A stretch of DNA of 64,000 nt from UBA668 sp040081465 (GTDB taxonomy: Bacteria > Actinomycetota > Acidimicrobiia > Acidimicrobiales > Ilumatobacteraceae): contig JBEBGL010000005.1 of NCBI GenBank assembly GCA_040081465.1, positions 142,360 through 206,359 of the forward strand, in the 5' to 3' direction. The stretch's first letter is position 1; each line of letters opens with the position of its first letter. Below the pieces are notes generated by a model, which was not told the DNA's origin, ran no database searches, and was given only the letters and a program-made list of their open reading frames with translations. This document shows, one piece after another, positions 58,020-64,000 of the stretch. The position numbers and the translations under genes were made by a program.

Positions 58020-59138
58020 CTAGTTGTCGGCGGTCCCCGTCAAGAGGACATGCCGCTGCAGCTTCCCGAGCGTCGTGCGGGGGAGCGCGTCTGTGAGGTG
58101 CAATTCCTTAGGAACGCAGAAGGCTGGCAACGACTCGAGAACATGCGCGCGAACTTCGGCAAGTAGTGGCGGCGTGTTCTGCGGCACGATCCACACCACG
58201 AGCCGTTGCCCCCACTCGCGGTCAGGTACACCGACCACCGCAACGTCGCGAACTGCTGGATGCGTGCGGATCACGCCCTCGACAGTTTCTGGCCATACGT
58301 TTTCACCGCCTGTGATGATCAGGTCGTCGGCCCGCCCGTCGACGTGCAGGCGACCATCGGGCAGAAACTCGCCGAGATCGCCTGTGTGCAGCCATCCATC
58401 GCCATCGACCGGCGTTGAGCCGTCGCGGTAGCAGCGAAGAAGCATGTTGCAGCGCACGAGGATTTCGCCACCCGCACCGATCATCAGCTCCACACCGTCA
58501 AGCGGCCGACCGTCGTACACCACGCCGCTGCCCGTCTCGGTCAGGCCATAAGTCGTGCGCACATTGGCCGGTCGCTCGGCCGGTGGTCGCGAGCCGCCGA
58601 GCACAATCACGCGGAACAGTGCAGGGTCGATTCGCTGGAGTGCCGTGGCCACCAACGAGACCGCCGTTGCGCCTTCACGGGCGGCGAGTTCTACGCGAGC
58701 AGCATCGAAGCCGTCGTGCACGATCAGGCCCACGCTGGTCAGCAACGCGCGCGTTACAACCGACAGACCGCCCACGTGCGAGAGCGGAAGGCACGCCAGC
58801 CAGGTGTCGGCCGAAGAGATTCCGAGGCGCTCGCTCGTCGCAACTGCGGACGCCCGAACCGCGTCGTGCGTCAACACCACGCCCTTCGGAACGCCGGTTG
58901 CACCACTGGTGGCAATGACCAAAGCATCGCCAGTCTCGACACCCCGACCCGGCAACTCGTGTATTCCCTCGCTGGTGAGTAGGCGGTCGGGTGCCAACGA
59001 CTCAAGCAGAGCAGCGCGTGCTGGTGCTGGCAGTCGCCGATCGATGGGCAACGCAGCGTTTCCCGCGTCCCACGTGCGTTTCAGCGCTTCAACAAACTCG
59101 GGGCCGCCCGGAAGATCGATCGCGACCAAGTGCGGCAC
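58020..59138 (-). CDS. menE: o-Succinylbenzoate--CoA ligase MenE (short actinobacterial type)
   Basis: A 372-residue adenylate-forming enzyme, shorter than the 450-490 of other MenE but usual for actinobacteria. AMP-binding motif TSGATGVPKGVVLTHD, LPLSHVGGLSVV, TYGLTETGSG, and C-terminal GRADDLIITGGENVWPETVE plus the catalytic Lys in TTLGKLQRH. It activates o-succinylbenzoate for menaquinone synthesis, in line with menA divergent, and menH and menD nearby. I start at GTG 59138 (MPHLVAIDLPGG); a TTG at 59159 would add seven residues and touch the menA start. Confidence 0.87.
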   Translation of the reverse strand: MPHLVAIDLPGGPEFVEALKRTWDAGNAALPIDRRLPAPARAALLESLAPDRLLTSEGIHELPGRGVETGDALVIATSGATGVPKGVVLTHDAVRASAVATSERLGISSADTWLACLPLSHVGGLSVVTRALLTSVGLIVHDGFDAARVELAAREGATAVSLVATALQRIDPALFRVIVLGGSRPPAERPANVRTTYGLTETGSGVVYDGRPLDGVELMIGAGGEILVRCNMLLRCYRDGSTPVDGDGWLHTGDLGEFLPDGRLHVDGRADDLIITGGENVWPETVEGVIRTHPAVRDVAVVGVPDREWGQRLVVWIVPQNTPPLLAEVRAHVLESLPAFCVPKELHLTDALPRTTLGKLQRHVLLTGTADN

Positions 59139-59158
59139 GACGGCGACAATAGGCGACA

Positions 59159-60034
59159 ATGGTGCGGATGAACCGTTGGCTGATAGGTGCTCGATTGCGA
59201 ACGTTGCCGGCAGCTGTCGTTCCCGTCGCGCTCGGCGCGGCTGCGGCGGTGGGCGAGAACGACCCGGTGTGGTGGCGCGTCGGTGGCGCGCTGGTCGTAA
59301 GCCTTGCGTTGCAGGTGGGTGTTAACTACGCCAACGACTACAGCGACGGCGTGCGCGGTACTGACGCTGTACGCGTCGGACCAACGCGATTGCTTGCTAG
59401 CGGCTTGGCCACAGCATCCGCCGTGAAGCGTGCGGCTCTCGCTGCGTTCGCGATCGCGGCACTCAGCGGATTGGTGCTGGCTGCGGTCACAAGTTGGTGG
59501 CTGCTCGCGGTTGGCGCCGCCGCGCTTCTCGCGGGATGGGGCTACACCGGTGGACCTAAGCCGTACGGCTACTTCGGTCTTGGTGAGCTCTTCGTGTTCG
59601 TGTTCTTCGGTCTTGTCGCCACCGCTGGCACCACATTCGTTGTCTGCGAGCGCATCACTGCAACGTCGTGGCTTGCCGGTTGCATTGCCGGTTGTCTCGC
59701 GTGTGCGTTGTTGGTGATCAACAATCTGCGCGACATTCCCACGGATCGTGTGGCAGGCAAGCGCACATTGGCCGTTCGAATCGGCGATCGACGTACCCGT
59801 GCGCTGTACGTCGTGCTACTCGTAGTCGCGTTCGCGATCGTCATCGCGATCGCCATCGACGGCAGGCCGTGGACCGCGCTCGGCCTCGCTGGCGCACTCG
59901 TCGCAATTGTGCCGATGCGCACGCTCGCTAGTGGCGCGCAGGGCGGTGCGCTCATCCCCGTGCTTGGCGCAACGGGCAAGGTGCAGCTTGCGACCGGGCT
60001 ACTCGCCGCCGCCGGCATAGCGCTTGGCGGCTGA
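59159..60034 (+). CDS. menA: 1,4-Dihydroxy-2-naphthoate polyprenyltransferase MenA
   Basis: A 291-residue UbiA-family membrane enzyme with about eight helices. The prenyl-diphosphate motifs are NYANDYSDG (near residue 60, NDxxD-like) and NNLRDIPTDRVAGKRTLAVRIGD (near 190). It attaches the polyprenyl tail to dihydroxynaphthoate. ATG 59159 or ATG 59168 may be used. The direct repeat GGCGACAAT (59142-59150 and 59152-59160) covers the start and gives two GACAAT hexamers; the mRNA may be leaderless. Confidence 0.92.
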   Translation: MVRMNRWLIGARLRTLPAAVVPVALGAAAAVGENDPVWWRVGGALVVSLALQVGVNYANDYSDGVRGTDAVRVGPTRLLASGLATASAVKRAALAAFAIAALSGLVLAAVTSWWLLAVGAAALLAGWGYTGGPKPYGYFGLGELFVFVFFGLVATAGTTFVVCERITATSWLAGCIAGCLACALLVINNLRDIPTDRVAGKRTLAVRIGDRRTRALYVVLLVVAFAIVIAIAIDGRPWTALGLAGALVAIVPMRTLASGAQGGALIPVLGATGKVQLATGLLAAAGIALGG

Positions 60035-60035
60035 G

Positions 60036-60533
60036 CTACTCAAACGAGCAAGCCTGGAACGGAATGTCCAGCGCAACTATCAACTCCGACGCCTCGGCTT
60101 GCAACGACCACAGAGCTTCGCTTTGCGCTTCTCCGGCAGCCGGGTCGCCCGCTGCTTCCAGGCGCTCCGATTCCTCCAACTTGACGCCCGACAATCTCAG
60201 CAATTCCATTGCTTCGGCCCAGTCGGCTGCGATGTCGAGCGGCGCGGTGATGGCGGCGAGAGTTTCGGCCCACTCGCGCACAATGGTGCCGAGTCCTAAC
60301 TGCTTTTGACCACCGACCCCGTCAGGATCGTCCAGCGCCGCAACCTTCGTCCACGTCAGAACACAGGCTGCGTCGGCGGCGGCAACGAATTCGTCCATGG
60401 TGACAGGCGCACTCGAAGTTGACGAGACGGCAGGGGCGACGGAGGCCGAACTCGTCGATGTTCCAGTGCCGCAGCCGCTGCCGACAAGTGACACTGCGAA
60501 CAGGGTGCCATTCAGGACACCGATGTGCTTCAT
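60036..60533 (-). CDS. Hypothetical small secreted or lipoprotein
   Basis: A 165-residue protein I do not recognise. It starts MKHIGVLNGTLFAVSLVGSGCG, a short hydrophobic signal ending in Gly-Cys, an imperfect lipobox. A Ser/Thr/Val-rich linker follows (about 25-45), then an acidic, mainly helical domain with two Cys (DAACVL and FQACSFE) that could form a disulfide. It overlaps the HAAS-domain gene by four bases (ATGA), so it belongs to the PadR operon. Function unknown. Confidence 0.7.
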   Translation of the reverse strand: MKHIGVLNGTLFAVSLVGSGCGTGTSTSSASVAPAVSSTSSAPVTMDEFVAAADAACVLTWTKVAALDDPDGVGGQKQLGLGTIVREWAETLAAITAPLDIAADWAEAMELLRLSGVKLEESERLEAAGDPAAGEAQSEALWSLQAEASELIVALDIPFQACSFE

Positions 60534-61270
60534 GCCGCTGGTCTCCGTTTCGCGCTCTCGGACCAAAGCGTGTACTGCAGCCAGCACCAACCGATCAGCA
60601 ACGTCGTCCCCGCTGCGTAGACCGGAGCGGACGCTTCTTTCATGTCACTTCCGATCATCGCCACAAGCGTCACACCGGCAACAGCGATCGTGAGCGTGGC
60701 TGGCCGTGGAAGTGCACCAACGCGAAACGTGGTGTGCAGTGTCAGCACGAGTCCAGCGATAACCGCGACCACGCACACAACTCCCACGATTCCGTATCCG
60801 CCTGTCGCGCCCACCGACGCTCCGACGACGACAAGCGCGGACGCGGACCATCCGCGGAGTCGTCCGAACGATCCTCTCGTGCGGACGACTACACCGACGA
60901 GGCCAGTGAGCGTCAAGAAGAACGGCGCGAGTAGCGGCCACGGAACTTTGTTTCCATTCTGGGGCTGAGTGGCGGCGATGGCGAACAGCACGAATGGTCC
61001 GAACAACCCTGCTAGTCCGCTCCATCGAGTGAACGAATTCGGCATCGCACTGATGACCTTGAACGACTCGACATAGGTGGTCGGATCGCCGAATGCACAC
61101 ACAGCGACTTCAGCTGCCTCGACCTCGCTGTTACCAGCGGCTACGAGAGACTCGACGCGCTCGCGCAGGTGGTCGGCGATTTCGTTCACCACGCGTTCGC
61201 GATGGCGGTAAGTGGCGAGTAGCACGTCGACTTCATGGAGGTACTCCGTGATTACGCGATCGATGGCCAC
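60530..61270 (-). CDS. HAAS/DUF1700-type membrane protein of a PadR operon
   Basis: A 246-residue protein. The N-terminal 75 residues are a HAAS-like helical domain (VITEYLHEVDVLLATYRHRERVVNEIADHL, read in parts) ending CAFGDPTTY; then about six hydrophobic segments. Such proteins are typically encoded right after a PadR regulator and are thought to act in signalling to or from it. GTG 61270 lies 19 bases inside the padR gene. The frame runs upstream to 61402, inside padR. Function is otherwise unknown. Confidence 0.75.
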   Translation of the reverse strand: MAIDRVITEYLHEVDVLLATYRHRERVVNEIADHLRERVESLVAAGNSEVEAAEVAVCAFGDPTTYVESFKVISAMPNSFTRWSGLAGLFGPFVLFAIAATQPQNGNKVPWPLLAPFFLTLTGLVGVVVRTRGSFGRLRGWSASALVVVGASVGATGGYGIVGVVCVVAVIAGLVLTLHTTFRVGALPRPATLTIAVAGVTLVAMIGSDMKEASAPVYAAGTTLLIGWCWLQYTLWSESAKRRPAA

Positions 61271-61593
61271 GGAGCGCCTCTCAAGATCGCTTGTACGGAA
61301 GCGACGAATCCTGCCCACTCTTCGCGGCGTGCGGCCAACACGCTGTGCCCCCGTTTTGTCAGTTCGTAAACGCGGCGCTGACGTCCGGCACCTTCCGCCC
61401 AACGACTCGCGAGTAAGCCGGCCGCTTCCAAGCGGTGGAGCGCGGGATAGACCGTGCCCTCCGGCAAGTCGAAACGCCCGCCTGAACGTTCGCGGAGCGC
61501 CTCGACCAAGGCATATCCGTGTGCTGGCCCGTCGGCCACAATCGCCAGCAGCAACATCTCCAAGTGTCCACGTACTTCATCAATCTGTCCCAT
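61252..61593 (-). CDS. PadR family transcriptional regulator
   Basis: A 113-residue PadR protein. Winged helix motifs are HLEMLLLAIVADGPAHGYAL, DLPEGTVYPALHRLEAAGLL and RRVYELTKRG, followed by a short C-terminal helix. It likely represses its own operon with the HAAS and lipoprotein genes. Promoter and candidate operator lie directly upstream (61602-61630). Confidence 0.9.
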   Translation of the reverse strand: MGQIDEVRGHLEMLLLAIVADGPAHGYALVEALRERSGGRFDLPEGTVYPALHRLEAAGLLASRWAEGAGRQRRVYELTKRGHSVLAARREEWAGFVASVQAILRGAPWPSIA

Positions 61594-61601
61594 ACCACGA
61601 C

Positions 61602-61630
61602 AGCCTATGCCTAGGCAGGCTAGGTGTCAA
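61602..61630 (-). promoter_or_regulatory. padR promoter TTGACA-N17-TAGGCT with embedded palindrome
   Basis: On the minus strand TTGACA (61630-61625) and TAGGCT (61607-61602) are 17 bases apart. The -10 ends eight bases before ATG 61593, so the transcript should be nearly or fully leaderless. The perfect palindrome TGCCTAGGCA (61608-61617) lies in the spacer, placed for autorepression by PadR. Confidence 0.7.
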
Positions 61631-61637
61631 GAGTCTT

Positions 61638-62432
61638 TCAGACTCGCGGAATCGCAGCCAAAATCCCCTGGATCACAAAGTCTGGGTGTTGTAGGTGTGC
61701 GGCGTGACCTGCGTCGGGCACCACGAGTGCCGTTCCGTGACCAACCGCTGCCGCGATCTGCTCGGCGATCGCAGCGAACTTCTCGTCGCGCTCTCCGGCC
61801 ATCGCCAAGACCGGCGCGGTGATCTCGCGCAGACGCGGCCATAACGATGTCTGTGCTCCTGTTCCGGCCAGACGCAAGCTGCTCGCCAGCCCTTCGGCCG
61901 TATTGCGCGCGCGATCGGCGAGATCTGCGTCGGTGCTAACTAAGTCGCTGAACAGTGGTTGAGCAATCCACTCGCGCAGGAACGGCTCGACTCCGAGCTC
62001 GTTGAGCCGCGCCTCAATACGGTCGTCGGCTTCCCGGCGCCGTGCGCGCTCGTCGGCATCGGCGATGCCAGCGGTCGCACCGATCAGAACAACTGACTTC
62101 GTCAGGTGCGGGTACATGAGCGCGAGGTGCAACGTCACGCGGCCGCCAAGGCTGTAACCGACGTATGTCGCTTCTCCACCAATCGTTGCGACCATGTCGG
62201 CAGTACGGCGCAAATCGGCACGCACGCCCGCTGAATCACCGTGTCCGGGAAGGTCGATGACCACTGCGTGAAATCCGAGGATCGCGATCTGTTCGGCGAT
62301 CGGCTTCCACGACGTGCTGGTTTGCGTGAACCCGTGTAGGAACACGACCTTGGGCGCGTGTGGGCTGCCGAATTGCTGCGCAGCCAGTGGGCCAGTAATC
62401 GGCGACCATTGCGAGTGTTGAACGTCAGTCAT
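61638..62432 (-). CDS. menH: Alpha/beta hydrolase, MenH (SHCHC synthase) type
   Basis: A 264-residue alpha/beta hydrolase. FLHGFTQTSTSW is the hallmark MenH oxyanion block, IDLPGHGDS follows, the nucleophile is in GYSLGGR (about residue 93), the acid is Asp in AGERDEKF and the His is in PDAGHAAHLQHP. MenH removes pyruvate to form 2-succinyl-6-hydroxy-2,4-cyclohexadiene-1-carboxylate. menD, the gene for the preceding step, is 0.7 kb away. ATG 62432 overlaps the FrnE-like gene by eight bases. Confidence 0.85.
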   Translation of the reverse strand: MTDVQHSQWSPITGPLAAQQFGSPHAPKVVFLHGFTQTSTSWKPIAEQIAILGFHAVVIDLPGHGDSAGVRADLRRTADMVATIGGEATYVGYSLGGRVTLHLALMYPHLTKSVVLIGATAGIADADERARRREADDRIEARLNELGVEPFLREWIAQPLFSDLVSTDADLADRARNTAEGLASSLRLAGTGAQTSLWPRLREITAPVLAMAGERDEKFAAIAEQIAAAVGHGTALVVPDAGHAAHLQHPDFVIQGILAAIPRV

Positions 62433-63096
62433 TCGTGACCCCAGTCTGTGCGAGATTCTGTGTAAGGACGCGACGGACAACGCTGACGAAGGTCTCGGGG
62501 TCCTGTGCGCCCGGCACCATCCAGCGACCGTCGAACACGAATGTGGGTACAGCGGTGATGTCCGCCTCCGCAGCTACCTGCAGGAGTGCCTGCACTTCCT
62601 GCGTTCCATCGTCGCTTAGAAGGAAGTCGCGCACGCCGTCGCGCGCCATGCCGACATCTTGCGCGCAGTCGGCAAGCGTTTCGATGTCGCCGACGTTGAG
62701 ACCGTCGCAGAAGTACGCCTTCATCAAGCGTTCCTTCAACGCGTACTGGTGGCCAGTCGCTTCCGCCAACCAGAGCAGCCTGTGAGCGCGCAGAGTGTTG
62801 GCGCGCAGGGCGCGATCCATGCGGAACTCCAACCCACTCTCCGCGGCTACCGACGTGACGTGCTCGATGATCTGCGCCGCGCGCTCTTCGCCGCCGAACT
62901 TCTTTGCATACGCCTTAATCACCGGGTTCGAGGTGTCTGGCGCCGCGGTGGGGTCGAGTTGATACGGACGGAACACCACGTGCAGGTCGACCTCATCGCG
63001 CAGTGTGGCCGCGGCGGCTTCCCAACGACGTTTGCCGATGTAGCACCAGGGGCAGATGACGTCGGACCAGATCTCGACTGTGAGCGATGGACGCAC
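62425..63096 (-). CDS. DsbA family oxidoreductase, FrnE-like
   Basis: A 223-residue thioredoxin-fold protein. SDVICPWCYIGKRRWE contains the CPWC active site near residues 14-17; FRPYQLDP, AHRLLWLAEATG and AVPTFVFDGRWMVPGAQ (cis-Pro) follow, as in FrnE/2-hydroxychromene-2-carboxylate isomerase relatives. No signal peptide, so cytosolic. I start at GTG 63096, where the conserved domain begins; ATG 63129 would add 11 residues and overlap the divergent menD start. Confidence 0.85.
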   Translation of the reverse strand: MRPSLTVEIWSDVICPWCYIGKRRWEAAAATLRDEVDLHVVFRPYQLDPTAAPDTSNPVIKAYAKKFGGEERAAQIIEHVTSVAAESGLEFRMDRALRANTLRAHRLLWLAEATGHQYALKERLMKAYFCDGLNVGDIETLADCAQDVGMARDGVRDFLLSDDGTQEVQALLQVAAEADITAVPTFVFDGRWMVPGAQDPETFVSVVRRVLTQNLAQTGVTND

Positions 63097-63127
63097 GGCT
63101 TCACGATACGCCCCTATCGTTGCGACC

Positions 63128-64000
63128 ATGACGCAGGCGCCGCAGGATGTGCAAGCAACGTTCTGCGCCACTTTGGTCGACCAGTGGATGCAGATGGGGT
63201 TGCGACACGCCGTCGTCGCACCCGGTTCGCGCAGCACGCCGATGGCGTTGGCCTTGGCGGCGCGCACCGATCTCTCATTGCAGATCGCGCACGACGAACG
63301 GTCGGCCGCATTCATCGCCCTCGGCATCGGCTTGGCGACGCGCGTGCCCGCAGCGCTGCTTTGCACGAGTGGCACGGCGGCAACTCACTTTCACGCGGCG
63401 GTTGTTGAGGCCGATTTGTCGGGTGTGCCCATGCTTGTACTGACGGCTGATCGCCCTCCCGAACTGCAGGGCATCGGAGCTCCGCAGACAATCAACCAAG
63501 TACGGCTTTATGGCGACGTGGTGCGCTGTTACGCGGATCCCGGTGTCGCCGAACCCGCTGGGTTTGATACCTGGCGCGCCATGGCCGCGGAGTGGTGGCG
63601 GACTGCGGCCAGCGGCAACGCCGGTCCGGTGCATGTCAACTTGGCATTCCGCGAGCCGTTGGTAGGCGTGTCTGGCGAATTGCCGCCGTTGATCGGCACC
63701 GACGCTGCGGCCGATGAGTTAATGCCCGATATCGCGGCACTTGCCTCCGTGCTTGACCGCCGGCGCGGTCTCATCGTCGCGGGCGCGGGCATCGACGACC
63801 CGGCCGCGGTGGAGTTTTTGGCGAACGCCCTTCAATGGCCGGTGCTCGCCGATGCTCGGTCGGGCTGTCGCCACCTCCCGATGGCGGTGAGTTGCTTCGA
63901 CGGCATCTTGCGCGGCACCGCATTTGCCGCCGATCATCGACCGGAAGTTGCGCTGCACCTTGGCGAGCCGCCGGCCTCGAAGGTTTTCGGTCAGTGGCTG
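63128..64000 (+). CDS. menD: 2-Succinyl-5-enolpyruvyl-6-hydroxy-3-cyclohexene-1-carboxylate synthase MenD (partial, runs off right edge)
   Basis: The frame is open from ATG 63128 to the window end (291 codons of an expected 550 or so). The thiamine-diphosphate enzyme N-terminal domain is clear: VVAPGSRSTPMALAL near residues 28-42, HDERSAAFIALG, CTSGTAATHFHAAVVEA and LTADRPPELQGIGAPQTINQ. It joins isochorismate and 2-oxoglutarate in menaquinone synthesis. TATCGT at 63114-63119 may be a -10 for a leaderless mRNA. The start lies 31 bases from the divergent FrnE-like start. Confidence 0.93.
   Translation, partial: MTQAPQDVQATFCATLVDQWMQMGLRHAVVAPGSRSTPMALALAARTDLSLQIAHDERSAAFIALGIGLATRVPAALLCTSGTAATHFHAAVVEADLSGVPMLVLTADRPPELQGIGAPQTINQVRLYGDVVRCYADPGVAEPAGFDTWRAMAAEWWRTAASGNAGPVHVNLAFREPLVGVSGELPPLIGTDAAADELMPDIAALASVLDRRRGLIVAGAGIDDPAAVEFLANALQWPVLADARSGCRHLPMAVSCFDGILRGTAFAADHRPEVALHLGEPPASKVFGQWL

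Noticed and set aside
1..64000. CRISPR array, prophage, insertion sequence, rRNA or riboswitch
   Set aside because: I saw no regularly spaced repeats, transposase or phage genes, rRNA sequence or recognisable riboswitch; only one tRNA was found.

Overview
The window is a gene-dense chromosomal segment of a high-GC actinobacterium. Pointers are an F420-type LLM flavoprotein, Tat-exported lipoproteins, short actinobacterial-type menaquinone genes, frequent GTG starts and very short divergent promoters suggesting leaderless mRNAs. A member of the Acidimicrobiia is plausible, but I cannot prove this from the window. I see no insertion sequence, phage gene, CRISPR array or rRNA. Many genes overlap as ATGA, GTGA or TGATG, so most blocks are translationally coupled operons.

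Region 1 (1-11.8 kb): a minus-strand operon runs from 8165 off the left edge. It holds a cyclase-family hydrolase, a cupin, an SDR, a complete Liv-type ABC importer (K, G, F, H, M) and an acyl-CoA mutase large subunit with isobutyryl-CoA-mutase-type residues. Divergent from it are an SDR, an IclR regulator and an acetoacetyl-CoA-synthetase-like ligase. Region 2 (11.8-24.2 kb): a VWA/CoxE protein and an IclR regulator face a long plus-strand operon for hydroquinone and hydroxyquinol catabolism. It encodes two-subunit hydroquinone 1,2-dioxygenase, 4-hydroxymuconic semialdehyde dehydrogenase, a CoA-transferase, maleylacetate reductase and a thiolase, then a second hydroquinone dioxygenase copy and an intradiol (hydroxyquinol) dioxygenase. 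Together these convert hydroquinone to succinyl-CoA and acetyl-CoA.

Region 3 (24-40 kb): an orphan PotA-type ATPase, a saccharopine-dehydrogenase-fold protein, a Rieske oxygenase, a class III aminotransferase and a PhyH dioxygenase. They are followed by a cluster that reads as gamma-butyrobetaine/carnitine catabolism: CaiD-like hydratase, NDP-forming acyl-CoA ligase, acyl-CoA dehydrogenase, two carnitine dehydrogenase-thioesterase fusions (one with a decayed dehydrogenase half), a TetR regulator and a beta-keto acid cleavage enzyme. The expected products are glycine betaine and acetoacetate. Region 4 (40-50.3 kb): a probable minus-strand operon of a PotD-PotB-PotC importer, an MhqE-type ring-cleaving dioxygenase, an MhqD-type esterase and a three-subunit molybdenum hydroxylase. 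It faces a Rieske oxygenase and a PhnZ-like HD-domain di-iron oxygenase across a dyad. I know no described pathway with this gene set, and it is the best candidate here for a new catabolic system.

Region 5 (50.3-64 kb) is mostly housekeeping: tRNA-Cys, an LLM oxidoreductase, a membrane GGDEF-EAL protein, PhoH-YbeY-CNNM/CorC, an MFS exporter, and menaquinone genes (menE, menA, menH, and menD running off the right edge) interleaved with a PadR-HAAS-lipoprotein operon and a FrnE-like thioredoxin-fold protein.
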